Origin: Gallionellaceae bacterium
GTDB lineage: Bacteria; Pseudomonadota; Gammaproteobacteria; Burkholderiales; Gallionellaceae
Length of the DNA: 50,868 nt
NCBI GenBank assembly: GCA_006218055.1
Contig: VBWD01000009.1
Location: forward strand, 1 to 50,868
Reading direction: 5' to 3'
In this document: positions 43,061-50,868 of the stretch, piece by piece
How the letters are laid out: every line of letters starts with the position of its first letter
Numbering within the stretch: the stretch's first letter is position 1
Program-made: the position numbers and the translations under genes
The notes under the pieces: generated by a model
Databases searched by the model: none
What the model was told of the DNA's origin: nothing
What the model saw: the letters and a program-made list of their open reading frames with translations, nothing else

Positions 43061-43897
43061 CTAGTGGTGAGCGGGTGCGTGTTCGGCCGGTGCGGCGTGA
43101 TCATCATGCGCATCTGGTTTAGTGTGCGCGGCTTCACCTGAAGCGGGTTTGTCGTGTGGCTCCGCTTTTTTCTCCACTTTTGCGGCGACAGGTTTCGCTT
43201 TGCTCTTGGCGATCAATGCGGATACGTTCACTAACTTGTCCGGATCTTTCTCGCCATTGATGTTGATCACGTGCAGCTTGCCTGCGCCCTGATGCACATC
43301 ATCGGCAAAGTCCATCACCGCGCCGATCACGGTCAGATGCCCGTCGCTCACCTCTTCAGAGAACTTGATCATCGCCAGGCTCACCTGATTGTGCACATTG
43401 GCTGTCACTCCTTCCAGATTGCCGATATCTTTGGGGATGCCGATGGTGTCCAGTTCTTTCTTGATGGCGGCGGATTCTTTCGAGTAGTTCCCCCCCACGG
43501 CCGCGATAGCGCCACAACGTGAATGTCCGATGAACATCAGGATAGGTGTGTGTAAGTGGTGCACGCCGTATTCCACCGAACCTTCTGCCGTAGCGAGTTG
43601 GTTGCCGATGTTGCGGATGGTGAACAGATCGCCTTCGGGTGCGCGGTCGAACATGTTCGCCTGCACGCGGGAGTCGGAGCAAGTGACGATGGTCGCCTTC
43701 GGTGTCTGTCCCTTCGCCAATCCGGCAAAGAACTCGATCTTGTGGGTGACCATGTACACGCTGTTGTCGGACTTAAGATCGCTCAGGAACTTGGAGACTT
43801 CTGCACTTTGGTCTTTGCTCCCGTGTGCATCGAGTGCATGCGCTGGCACCGCTGATGCCAGCAAGAAGATGCATAAGAGTTTGAGGAGACGGTCCAT
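43061..43897 (-). CDS. Secreted beta-carbonic anhydrase with His-rich tail
   Basis: A 278-residue beta-class carbonic anhydrase (CO2 to bicarbonate) with a signal peptide (MDRLLKLLCIFLLASAVPAHA), so it is predicted periplasmic. Zinc ligands and the Asp-Arg dyad are in TCSDSRVQANMFDR and GHSRCGAIAAVGG. NVHNQV and TVIGAVMDFADD are also typical. The C-terminus is a low-complexity Lys/Ala/His tail (AAPAEHAPAHH at the end) absent from the core fold, possibly a metal-binding tether. The ATG at 43895-43897 (MDRLL) is chosen because it starts a clean signal peptide. It is a paralogue of the gene just upstream, separated by a terminator. Confidence 0.92.
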   Translation of the reverse strand: MDRLLKLLCIFLLASAVPAHALDAHGSKDQSAEVSKFLSDLKSDNSVYMVTHKIEFFAGLAKGQTPKATIVTCSDSRVQANMFDRAPEGDLFTIRNIGNQLATAEGSVEYGVHHLHTPILMFIGHSRCGAIAAVGGNYSKESAAIKKELDTIGIPKDIGNLEGVTANVHNQVSLAMIKFSEEVSDGHLTVIGAVMDFADDVHQGAGKLHVININGEKDPDKLVNVSALIAKSKAKPVAAKVEKKAEPHDKPASGEAAHTKPDAHDDHAAPAEHAPAHH

Positions 43898-44006
43898 GTC
43901 GTGCCTTTCAGAGATTTGGGGATGCTTCAGCATAAACATCCTTGCTTTGAAGCAATCGCCGAAAAGAACCACAAAACCTAGCTATTTCGATCTGATACGC
44001 AGAAAG

Positions 44007-44034
44007 CAAAAGAGCGGCAATCGCCGCTCTTTTG
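44007..44034 (-). terminator. Intrinsic terminator between the two carbonic anhydrase genes
   Basis: A stem of 12 bp (CAAAAGAGCGGC / GCCGCTCTTTTG, loop AATC) lies 20 bases past the stop codon of the upstream carbonic anhydrase. On the minus strand it ends in TTTTGCTTTCT. It should end that transcript before the second carbonic anhydrase gene. Confidence 0.8.
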
Positions 44035-44053
44035 TTTGCGAACCTAATGATTA

Positions 44054-44773
44054 TTAATGGTGTGCGTGGCTGTCGTGACCGCCAGAAGCCGTTTTGGCAT
44101 TCAATGCGGCAGTAATCTTCGCTGCATCTGTATCACCGTTGATGTTGATGATGTTGAGTTTGCCGGCACCTTGCTTCATGTCATCGGCAAAGTCATACAC
44201 TGCACCAACCACCAATAGCTGTCCGCTCTTTACCTTATCGGCGAATTCTTTGGACGCAGCAGCGACTTGGTTGTTTACGTTGGCTTTCACGCCGTCGATG
44301 TTGGCGCCGCCCTTGGTGATGCTGATGGTATCGAGTTCTTTCTTGATGTCAGCCTCGATGCCGGTGTAATCACCGCCGGCTGCCTTGATCGCGCCACAGG
44401 ATGAGTGGCCGACGAATATCAGCAAGGAAGAGCCCAGATGGTTCACACCGTATTGCACCGACCCTTTGGCTGTTGCCAACTGGTTGCCGATGTTGCGTAC
44501 CATGAACAAATCGCCTTCCGGTGTTCTGTCCAGCATATTGGTATGAACGCGTGAATCGGAGCAGGTCACCACAGTAGCGCGCGGTGTTTGGCCTTTGGCT
44601 AGGGTGCTGAAGAACTCGGCATTGTGGGCGGCGATGTAAGCGCTGTCATCGGCTTGTATCTCTTTGATGATGGCGCGTGCGACATTGGCATCGCCATGAG
44701 CATGGTCGCCTGCAAAAGCTGGGGTTGTAACGAGAAGTGCGGCCAGCGCGGCCACGAGGTGTTTCTTCAACAT
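44054..44773 (-). CDS. Secreted beta-carbonic anhydrase
   Basis: A 239-residue periplasmic beta-carbonic anhydrase, paralogue of its downstream neighbour. The signal peptide is MLKKHLVAALAALLVTTPAFA. Zinc-site motifs are TCSDSRVHTNMLDR and GHSSCGAIKAAGG. Just after cleavage a His-rich GDHAHGD occurs, and the protein ends GGHDSHAHH. The shorter tail is the main difference from its neighbour. Upstream (44774-44876) lie a small hairpin and a TACAAT (44841-44846) that may belong to its promoter. With phosphoribulokinase elsewhere in the window, a role in inorganic carbon supply is plausible. Confidence 0.93.
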   Translation of the reverse strand: MLKKHLVAALAALLVTTPAFAGDHAHGDANVARAIIKEIQADDSAYIAAHNAEFFSTLAKGQTPRATVVTCSDSRVHTNMLDRTPEGDLFMVRNIGNQLATAKGSVQYGVNHLGSSLLIFVGHSSCGAIKAAGGDYTGIEADIKKELDTISITKGGANIDGVKANVNNQVAAASKEFADKVKSGQLLVVGAVYDFADDMKQGAGKLNIININGDTDAAKITAALNAKTASGGHDSHAHH

Positions 44774-44876
44774 GGTGATTCTCCCTAAGCGAATTTAAAT
44801 TGTGGTTTTGAAGCCACCGGTCGTGGCCGGTGCGAACCGGATTGTATCCGACTCGGCTCAGGTCAACGCGCTACCC

Positions 44877-46331
44877 CTACATCAGGATGACATCGTATTG
44901 CTCTTGGTTGTAGAGCGTCTCGACCTGCAGGGAAACCGGTTTGGCGATGAAGTCTGAAAGTTGTGCAAGGGCTTGGGATTCTTCGTCCAAGAACAGGTCG
45001 ATGACCTGTTGTGAGGCGAGGATGCGGAACTCACGGGCATTGAATTGGCGGGCTTCGCGTACGATCTCGCGCAGGATCTGGTAGCACACGCTCTGGGCGG
45101 TCTTGACTTGGCCGCGGCCTTGGCAGGTAGGGCATTGCTCACACAGCACGTGGGCCAGACTTTCCCGAGTGCGCTTACGGGTCATTTCGACCAAGCCTAA
45201 TGCCGAGAAGCCGTTGACGCTGATGCGGGTACGGTCGTGTGCCAGCATCTTCTTGAATTCTTCCAACACGGCATCGCGGTGCTCCAGTGTGTCCATATCG
45301 ATGAAGTCGCAGATGATGATGCCACCCAGGTTGCGCAGGCGCAGCTGGCGGGCGATGACCTGTGCTGCTTCCAGATTGGTCTTGTAAATGGTGTCATCGA
45401 AGTTGCGCCCGCCGACGAAGCCTCCCGTGTTGACGTCGATGGTGGTGAGCGCTTCGGTCTGGTCAATGATGAGATAGCCACCCGATTTGAGATCGACCCG
45501 CTTGGATAGCGCATGCTCGATCTCTTCCTCGATTCCGTACAGATCGAATAGCGGGCGACTGCCAATATAGTGGTCCACCATACTGACGGCGGCACTGATG
45601 TAATCGGTCGCGAACGATTTCATGCGGTTATGCGTCTCGCGCGAGTCCACCAAGATACGTGTCACGCCATCATTCACGAAATCGCGCAGTACGCGCAGGC
45701 TGATGTCCAACTCCTTGTAGAGTAGGGAGGGCGCTCCCAGCCTTTGCGATTGTTGCTGCAAGTTGCCCCACAGCTTGTTCAAGTAAGCGATGTCGGAACG
45801 AAGTTCATCGTCTGTCGCGCCTTCCGCCATGGTGCGGATGATGTAGCCACCTTTGAAATCGGTAGGCAGCACCTGCGTCAATTTGGCGCGCAGTGCTTCA
45901 CGTTCCTCCTCGCTTTCGATGCGTTGCGAGACGCCGATGTGTGATTCCTGTGGCAGGAACACCAGCAGACGCCCTGCGAAACTCAGTTGTGTGGAAAGAC
46001 GAGCGCCTTTGGTGCCGATGGGGTCCTTGATGACCTGCACCAGCACGCTCTGTCCTTCGAACAACACTTTCTCAATGGGCTTGGCGGCATCGCCGTTGAT
46101 GCGGTTCTCCCAGATATCGGCCACATGCAGGAAGGCGGAACGCTCCAAGCCGATGTCGATGAATGCCGATTGCATCCCGGGTAATACGCGCTTCACCTTG
46201 CCCACGTACACATTGCTCACGAGGCCGCGCTGACTGCCGCGCTCGATATGCAGTTCTTGCACCACGCCCTGTTGCATCACGGCGACGCGTGTTTCCTGCG
46301 GGGTGACGTTGATGAGAATCTCTTCGTTCAT
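44877..46331 (-). CDS. rng: Ribonuclease G
   Basis: A 484-residue RNase E/G-family endonuclease that trims 5' 16S rRNA and degrades mRNAs. The N-terminal S1 domain includes VYVGKVKRVLPGMQSAFIDI. The catalytic core has GGYLIIDQTEALTTIDVNTG and GGIIICDFIDMD, which supply the metal-binding Asp pair. The Zn-link is in CEQCPTCQGRGQ. Length matches RNase G and lacks the long C-terminal scaffold of RNase E. It overlaps the maf gene stop by 4 bases. Confidence 0.96.
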   Translation of the reverse strand: MNEEILINVTPQETRVAVMQQGVVQELHIERGSQRGLVSNVYVGKVKRVLPGMQSAFIDIGLERSAFLHVADIWENRINGDAAKPIEKVLFEGQSVLVQVIKDPIGTKGARLSTQLSFAGRLLVFLPQESHIGVSQRIESEEEREALRAKLTQVLPTDFKGGYIIRTMAEGATDDELRSDIAYLNKLWGNLQQQSQRLGAPSLLYKELDISLRVLRDFVNDGVTRILVDSRETHNRMKSFATDYISAAVSMVDHYIGSRPLFDLYGIEEEIEHALSKRVDLKSGGYLIIDQTEALTTIDVNTGGFVGGRNFDDTIYKTNLEAAQVIARQLRLRNLGGIIICDFIDMDTLEHRDAVLEEFKKMLAHDRTRISVNGFSALGLVEMTRKRTRESLAHVLCEQCPTCQGRGQVKTAQSVCYQILREIVREARQFNAREFRILASQQVIDLFLDEESQALAQLSDFIAKPVSLQVETLYNQEQYDVILM

Positions 46332-46948
46332 GCTGTGGTGATACCGAATGATTTGAGCAATTCTACCGTCTCGAACAAAGGCAGGCCCACAACACCGGTG
46401 TAGCTTCCTTCGAGTCGTTCCACGAAAGCGCCCGCATGACCTTGGATACCGTAAGAGCCCGCTTTGCCGTGTGCCTCACCGGTTTGCAGATAACGATGGA
46501 TAGTCTCCTCATTCAAGGTGGCGAAAGTGATGGTGGAGCTTGAGATACGACACTCGATGCGATCAGCCAAGACGACGGCAATCGCAGTCATGACCTGATG
46601 CTGTTTGCCCGATAGGCTGCGCAACATCTCGGCAGCGTGTTTGTCATCACTGGGTTTACCAAGGATGTTGCCGTCTATGGTCACGATGGTGTCGGCGGTC
46701 AATATGGGCGCGGGGCGTAGATTGCGCAACGTGATGGCCTGTATGGCAGCGGCCGCCTTTTCGCGGCAGACACGCTCGACATATGCCTCGGGTAGTTCGC
46801 CGTGCAACGGTATCTCATCCACATCGATGCCTCGGCGCGGATCATTGCGCAACAACAGTGGTTCGAAATGGATGCCGATCTGCTTGAGCAATTCACGCCG
46901 GCGCGGGCTTTGCGAAGCGAGGTAGAGTCGGGGTTTATTGATCGCCAT
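46328..46948 (-). CDS. maf: Maf-like nucleoside triphosphate pyrophosphatase
   Basis: A 206-residue Maf protein that hydrolyses noncanonical or excess nucleoside triphosphates (dTTP/UTP type in the YhdE group). Motifs are YLASQSPRRRELLKQI, VERVCREKA, LTADTIVTIDGNILGKP and GKAGSYGIQGHAGAFVERLEG, the last being the YhdE-type pattern. It lies between rlmH and rng, the usual proteobacterial order, starting 11 bases after the rlmH stop. Confidence 0.94.
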   Translation of the reverse strand: MAINKPRLYLASQSPRRRELLKQIGIHFEPLLLRNDPRRGIDVDEIPLHGELPEAYVERVCREKAAAAIQAITLRNLRPAPILTADTIVTIDGNILGKPSDDKHAAEMLRSLSGKQHQVMTAIAVVLADRIECRISSSTITFATLNEETIHRYLQTGEAHGKAGSYGIQGHAGAFVERLEGSYTGVVGLPLFETVELLKSFGITTA

Positions 46949-46959
46949 GAGAGGTGTCG

Positions 46960-47430
46960 TTATTCGCGGTGATACGGGTGATTGTGCATCAAGCTGTGTG
47001 CTCGGTACAGCTGTTCAGCCAATATCACACGCACCATGCCGTGCGGCAAAGTGAATGCGGAGAGTGCCATCAGATGTTGCGCCTGATGTTTGATGGATTC
47101 GTGCAATCCATCCGCACCGCCGATGACGAAAGCGACATCGCGGCCCTGCTGCATCCAATCTTTCATCTGCTGGGTGAGTTGTTTGGTGGTAGGAGTGGCG
47201 CCGTGTTCGTCGAGTGCGATGCAGAAGGCACCGGAAGGCAAGGCGGCGCGGATGCGCGCGGCTTCGGCTTCCATGATCTGTGCCGCTGTCTTGCCGCTAT
47301 TGCGTGCTTCGGGTTTGATCTCGATGAGGGAGATGCTTGCCTCGCGCGGCATGCGCTTGGCGTATTCGTTGAAGCCCTCGGTAATCCACGACGGCATCTT
47401 ATTGCCCACCGCGAGGATCAGAAGTTTCAT
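46960..47430 (-). CDS. rlmH: 23S rRNA pseudouridine1915 N3-methyltransferase
   Basis: A 156-residue SPOUT-class methyltransferase that methylates pseudouridine 1915 in helix 69 of 23S rRNA. The N-terminal [20 protein letters not shown] and the knot region [15 protein letters not shown] and [19 protein letters not shown] are characteristic. The C-terminus NHPYHRE is the conserved end that completes the active site. It overlaps rsfS by 4 bases. Confidence 0.96.
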   Translation of the reverse strand: MKLLILAVGNKMPSWITEGFNEYAKRMPREASISLIEIKPEARNSGKTAAQIMEAEAARIRAALPSGAFCIALDEHGATPTTKQLTQQMKDWMQQGRDVAFVIGGADGLHESIKHQAQHLMALSAFTLPHGMVRVILAEQLYRAHSLMHNHPYHRE

Positions 47431-47780
47431 TTTGCCGCTGGGATGCGCGCCTTAGGTTGTACGCCCCACAACTCTTCGAGGTTGTAATAGGCACGTACCG
47501 GCGGCTGCATGATGTGGACGAGCACTTCGCCGAAATCGACCAATATCCATTCGCCGCTGCCTTCACCTTCAGTACTGAGCGCTTCTTCGCCCAAGGCTTT
47601 GAGCTTCTTCTCGACGTTGTCGGAAAGTGCTTTGGTCTGGCGTGTCGATTGCGCGCTGGCAATGATCATGCATTCGAACAGCGGACTTTTTTTGCTGGTA
47701 TCGATGATCTCGATGTCCACTGCTTTGATATCTTCCAAAGCATCTTTGATGGCGGCGATCTTTTGTGCGGTAGTTAGCAT
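47427..47780 (-). CDS. rsfS: Ribosomal silencing factor RsfS
   Basis: A 117-residue protein that binds ribosomal protein L14 and blocks subunit joining when nutrients run low. The core is [20 protein letters not shown] and [19 protein letters not shown], with [29 protein letters not shown] (in parts) at the C-terminus. The ATG at 47778-47780 ([15 protein letters not shown]) is chosen; the longer frame is a nadD shadow. It overlaps nadD by 7 bases and rlmH by 4. Confidence 0.95.
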   Translation of the reverse strand: MLTTAQKIAAIKDALEDIKAVDIEIIDTSKKSPLFECMIIASAQSTRQTKALSDNVEKKLKALGEEALSTEGEGSGEWILVDFGEVLVHIMQPPVRAYYNLEELWGVQPKARIPAAK

Positions 47781-48439
47781 GTTGTATAGGTCTGTTGAGA
47801 TTGAATGTAATGAACGACGCCATCTGGGGTGAGGTAGCGGATATTCTTGTGTTCTGCGCAACGGCGGCGGATGTCGGTGGCGGAGATGTCGAGCAAGGGC
47901 ATGTCCAGTGCGACGATCGCACCGCTGGCCGATTCGTGCAAACGGCGCGGCGCGGGCGCAAGGCGCGCACGATACTCTTCTTTTAGCTCGGCATCGGCAG
48001 TTTCCATCGCATTGCCGAGCGGGCGACCGGGGCGTTGCATCACCACGATGTGCGCCAATTCGAACAGGCGGCGCCATTCGTGCCAGGTGTGCAGATTCAG
48101 GAAAGCATCGCTACCCAGCAACAAGCATAGCGGCTGTTCGCTGCCGAACTCTGCACGCAGGCTAGTCAATGTGTCGACGCTGTAGCACGGGTCGGTGCGA
48201 TATACCTCGCGCACGTCAACGCTGAATTCATGATGGCCGTGCAATGCGGTGCGCACCATATCCATGCGCGCCTCGGCGGAGGCGACAGGTGGCGTGCGAT
48301 GCGGCGGTGTGCCGTTGGGGATGAATCGCACCTGCTGCATGCGGCATTGTTCCAACGCTTCCTGCGCCAAGCGCAGGTGACCGTTATGGATGGGGTCGAA
48401 TGTGCCCCCAAGGATGCCGATAGGTGCGATGCCAGCCAC
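47774..48439 (-). CDS. nadD: Nicotinate-nucleotide adenylyltransferase
   Basis: A 221-residue enzyme making nicotinate adenine dinucleotide in NAD synthesis. The nucleotidyltransferase signature is ILGGTFDPIHNGHLRLAQEA with the HxGH motif. FIPNGTPPHR and the C-terminal LDISATDIRRRC (ISSTxIR-type) complete the active site. The start is a GTG at 48437-48439, immediately after the aceF stop. It is first in nadD-rsfS-rlmH-maf-rng. Confidence 0.95.
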   Translation of the reverse strand: MAGIAPIGILGGTFDPIHNGHLRLAQEALEQCRMQQVRFIPNGTPPHRTPPVASAEARMDMVRTALHGHHEFSVDVREVYRTDPCYSVDTLTSLRAEFGSEQPLCLLLGSDAFLNLHTWHEWRRLFELAHIVVMQRPGRPLGNAMETADAELKEEYRARLAPAPRRLHESASGAIVALDMPLLDISATDIRRRCAEHKNIRYLTPDGVVHYIQSQQTYTTC

Positions 48440-49723
48440 TTACAGTGCCAAACGGCGCATGTCGGACAGCACATGCGCGAGATAGGTGGTGAAGCGAGCG
48501 GCAGCTGCGCCGTCAACCACGCGGTGATCGTAAGACAAGGACAGCGGCAACATCAAACGTGGCACGAACTCGCCGTCTTTCCACACAGGCTTCATGCTGG
48601 AGCGCGATACGCCCAAGATGGCAACTTCCGGTGCGTTGATGATGGGCGTGAACGCCGTACCGCCGATACCGCCCAAGCTGGAGATGGAGAAACAGCCGCC
48701 TTGCATGTCCGCAGCGGTGATCTTCAGATCACGCGCCTTGACGCTGACTTCGCCCAGCTCTTTTGCCAGTTGCACGATGCCTTTTTGATCTACGTCGCGA
48801 ATCACCGGCACCATCAAACCATTCGGTGTATCGACTGCAACGCCGATGTGGATGTATTTCTTCAGCACCAGATTTTCGCCGCTCGCATCGAGTGAGGCGT
48901 TGAAATCGGGGAAGTGTTTGAGCGTGATCGCCACGGCCTTGAGCATGAATGCCAGCGGCGTGATCTTAATGTTTTGCTTGGCATATTCCGCGCCCAGCTC
49001 TTTGCGGAAGGCTTCCATCTCGCTGATGTCGGCTTCTTCGAACTGCGTTACGTGCGGGATCATCACCCAGTTGCGATGCAGGTTCGCGCCGGAGATCTTC
49101 TTGATGCGTGACAGCGGTTTGGTTTCGATTTCACCGAAGCGCGCGAAGTCCACATCCGGCCAAGGCAACAGTCCAGGTAAAGCACCGCCACCTGTTGCGC
49201 CTTGCGGTTGAGCCAGCGATTGCTTGACGAAGTTCTGCACGTCTTCTTTGGTGACACGGCCTTTTTCACCGCTACCGCCCACCTTGGTTAGGTTCACGCC
49301 GAGTTCGCGTGCGAAGCGACGGATGGAGGGGCTGGCGTGAGCGCTGCCGCCGGTTGGGGCAGCAACGACAGGCGCTGCTGCAACAGGAGCCACTGGCGCG
49401 ACAACAGGTGCAGGTTTCGGCGCAGCTACCGCAGGCGCGGCTTGTGGCGCAGCAACGGGTGCAGCCGCTTTCGCTACGGCAGCGCCCCCTTCGATGAGCG
49501 CGATCAAATCACCTTCCGACACTTTGTCGCCTACCTTGATCTTTATTTCCTTGACCACGCCCGCGAAGGGCGCAGGCACATCCATGGTCGCCTTGTCCGT
49601 TTCAACGGTGATGAGGGTTTGTTCAGCCTCGACCGTGTCGCCAGCTTTGACAGCCACTTCGATGACGGTCACGCCCTTGAATCCACCGATATCCGGAACT
49701 TGTACTTTATTGATCTCTGCCAC
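48440..49723 (-). CDS. aceF: Dihydrolipoamide acetyltransferase (E2) of pyruvate dehydrogenase
   Basis: A 427-residue E2 core protein transferring the acetyl group from lipoyl-lysine to CoA. One lipoyl domain (1-75) has the modified lysine in [17 protein letters not shown] long Ala/Pro linker spans about 80-125. The E1/E3-binding domain is [16 protein letters not shown]. The catalytic domain (about 195-427) ends with [16 protein letters not shown], containing the active-site His and Asp. A single lipoyl domain is at the short end of the range for proteobacterial AceF. It follows aceE by 14 bases. Confidence 0.96.
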   Translation of the reverse strand: MAEINKVQVPDIGGFKGVTVIEVAVKAGDTVEAEQTLITVETDKATMDVPAPFAGVVKEIKIKVGDKVSEGDLIALIEGGAAVAKAAAPVAAPQAAPAVAAPKPAPVVAPVAPVAAAPVVAAPTGGSAHASPSIRRFARELGVNLTKVGGSGEKGRVTKEDVQNFVKQSLAQPQGATGGGALPGLLPWPDVDFARFGEIETKPLSRIKKISGANLHRNWVMIPHVTQFEEADISEMEAFRKELGAEYAKQNIKITPLAFMLKAVAITLKHFPDFNASLDASGENLVLKKYIHIGVAVDTPNGLMVPVIRDVDQKGIVQLAKELGEVSVKARDLKITAADMQGGCFSISSLGGIGGTAFTPIINAPEVAILGVSRSSMKPVWKDGEFVPRLMLPLSLSYDHRVVDGAAAARFTTYLAHVLSDMRRLAL

Positions 49724-49737
49724 GTCGTTCTCCTTGA

Positions 49738-50868
49738 TTACACCGTGGTGGGGTTGGGTTTGTCCGCATTGATCTTGTACAGCTTGATCGCACGCGTGAC
49801 TTCCTTCGCATCCACTTTGCCTTCATCTGCCAAGGCTTTCAATGCTGCAACCGCGACGTAGAATCGATCCACTTCGAAGAAGCTGCGCAGTTTTTTACGT
49901 GAGTCGGAGCGGCCGAAACCATCCGTGCCCAGCGTCTTGTATTGCGCTTTAACGAAGGGGCGGATTTGTTCTGAATAGCTGCGGATGTAGTCCGTTGCCG
50001 CGATGACGGGGATGCTCGCATCCAGACATTGTTCGGTATAGCTGATACGCGGCTTGGCTTCGGGGTGCAGGGTGTTCCAGCGTTCGCAATCCACGCCATC
50101 ACGGCGCAGTTCGTTGAAGCTAGTCACGCTGAAGATGTCGGAAGCGATGCCGAAATCTTTTTCCAGCAATTCCGCTGCCGCGATGACTTCACGCAAGATC
50201 GTACCGCTACCCAACAACTGTACCTTGTTCTTTGCTTTGGTTTTGCTTGCGCTGAACTTGTACATACCCTTGATGATGCCCTCTTCCGCGCCCTTGGGCA
50301 TGGCAGGGTGGGTGTAGTTTTCATTCATCACCGTGAGGTAATAGAACACATCCTCTTGCTTCTTGTACATGCGCTCCATGCCGTTTTGCACGATGACGGC
50401 CAGTTCGTAAGCGAACGTGGGGTCATAGGAAATGCAGTTAGGAATGGTGGCCGCCATCAAGTGGCTGTGACCATCCTGATGTTGCAAGCCTTCACCGTTC
50501 AGGGTGGTGCGTCCGGCAGTGCCGCCGACCATGAAGCCGCGCGCACGCAAATCGCCTGCCGCCCACGCCAAGTCACCGATACGCTGGAAGCCGAACATCG
50601 AGTAATAGATGTAGAACGGGATCATCGCCACGCCATGGTTGGCATAAGCCGTGGCCGCCGCGATCCAGTCGGCCATGCCGCCCGCTTCGTTGATGCCTTC
50701 CTGCAACACTTGTCCGGTTTCGGATTCTTTGTAGAACATCAACTGGTCGGCATCTTGCGGGGTGTACAACTGACCCACCTGCGAGAAGATGCCGAGCTGA
50801 CGGAACATCCCTTCCATACCAAAGGTGCGCGATTCATCCGGCACGATAGGCACGATCTGTTTGCCGAT
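49738..50868 (-). CDS. aceE: Pyruvate dehydrogenase E1 component, C-terminal part
   Basis: The last 376 residues of the homodimeric E1 (about 890 in full), which decarboxylates pyruvate with thiamine diphosphate. The gene runs off the right edge of the window, so the start and the ThDP-binding domain are not visible. Landmarks are [57 protein letters not shown] and the C-terminal transketolase-like part with [20 protein letters not shown] (in parts). It is the first gene of aceE-aceF on the minus strand. Confidence 0.95.
   Translation of the reverse strand: MGKQIVPIVPDESRTFGMEGMFRQLGIFSQVGQLYTPQDADQLMFYKESETGQVLQEGINEAGGMADWIAAATAYANHGVAMIPFYIYYSMFGFQRIGDLAWAAGDLRARGFMVGGTAGRTTLNGEGLQHQDGHSHLMAATIPNCISYDPTFAYELAVIVQNGMERMYKKQEDVFYYLTVMNENYTHPAMPKGAEEGIIKGMYKFSASKTKAKNKVQLLGSGTILREVIAAAELLEKDFGIASDIFSVTSFNELRRDGVDCERWNTLHPEAKPRISYTEQCLDASIPVIAATDYIRSYSEQIRPFVKAQYKTLGTDGFGRSDSRKKLRSFFEVDRFYVAVAALKALADEGKVDAKEVTRAIKLYKINADKPNPTTV

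Noticed and set aside
44816-44833. Rho-independent terminator after rng
   Set aside because: ACCGG/CCGGT can pair over a short loop, but the stem is only 5-6 bp and no U-run follows.

Overview
The window looks like core chromosome of a Gram-negative betaproteobacterium, probably an autotroph of the Nitrosomonadales/Gallionellaceae kind. This is inferred from protein families, not from a marker gene. Support comes from a proteobacterial phosphoribulokinase (Calvin cycle), LptE, a PilT/PilU pair, a homodimeric-type AceE with AceF, a BPSS1780-family membrane protein, two bacteriohemerythrins and two secreted beta-carbonic anhydrases. I saw no rRNA, tRNA, CRISPR array, prophage or transposase gene. 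Genes are dense, and no gene-free gap exceeds about 230 bases.

Layout. 0.1-3.1 kb (minus): PfkB kinase, PilZ protein, DgkA, small membrane protein, thiol peroxidase. 3.2-7.85 kb (minus): the glycine cleavage operon gcvT-gcvH-gcvP behind a tandem glycine riboswitch with its own terminator. 7.9-18.3 kb (minus): DUF3426 protein, prmA, accC-accB, aroQ, dsbD, cutA, holA (frameshifted), lptE, leuS. 18.4-23.3 kb (plus): FecR/SPOR protein with an internal stop, phosphoribulokinase, UvrD helicase, MEKHLA protein, AhpD-like protein. 23.3-26.8 kb (minus): two membrane proteins, homoserine kinase, DUF2782 protein, LOG-family protein. 26.8-30.4 kb (plus): polA and an S4/pseudouridine-synthase-like protein. 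30.4-31.5 kb (minus): two bacteriohemerythrins. 31.6-38.1 kb (plus): VanZ protein, 2Fe-2S ferredoxin, alpha/beta hydrolase, NodI-like ATPase, hot-dog thioesterase, NodJ-like permease, HemJ, RNA methyltransferase, isochorismatase-type hydrolase. 38.2-40.3 kb (minus): pilT (broken) and pilU. 40.4-43.1 kb (plus): yggS (broken), proC, yggT, DUF167, VF530. 43.1-50.9 kb (minus): two carbonic anhydrases, rng, maf, rlmH, rsfS, nadD, aceF and the end of aceE.

The most interesting signals are departures from normal in otherwise ordinary genes. A 93-bp palindromic repeat sits in frame inside polA, and relatives of it occur between genes. A second short repeat lies in frame in thrB. LeuRS carries a 28-residue glycine-rich insert in its editing domain. 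A predicted pseudouridine synthase lacks its catalytic aspartate. Four genes are interrupted: holA by a 1-nt shift, pilT by an inferred 55-nt deletion, yggS by an inferred ~140-nt deletion, and the FecR/SPOR gene by an amber codon. Because holA is normally essential, assembly error must be excluded before any lesion is read as biology.

Functionally, the region joins one-carbon and acetyl-CoA metabolism (gcv, ace, acc), inorganic carbon handling (prk, carbonic anhydrases), envelope work (lptE, dgkA, dsbD, the ABC/thioesterase cluster), translation and RNA maintenance (leuS, prmA, rlmH, rsfS, rng) and DNA replication and repair (polA, holA, uvrD).
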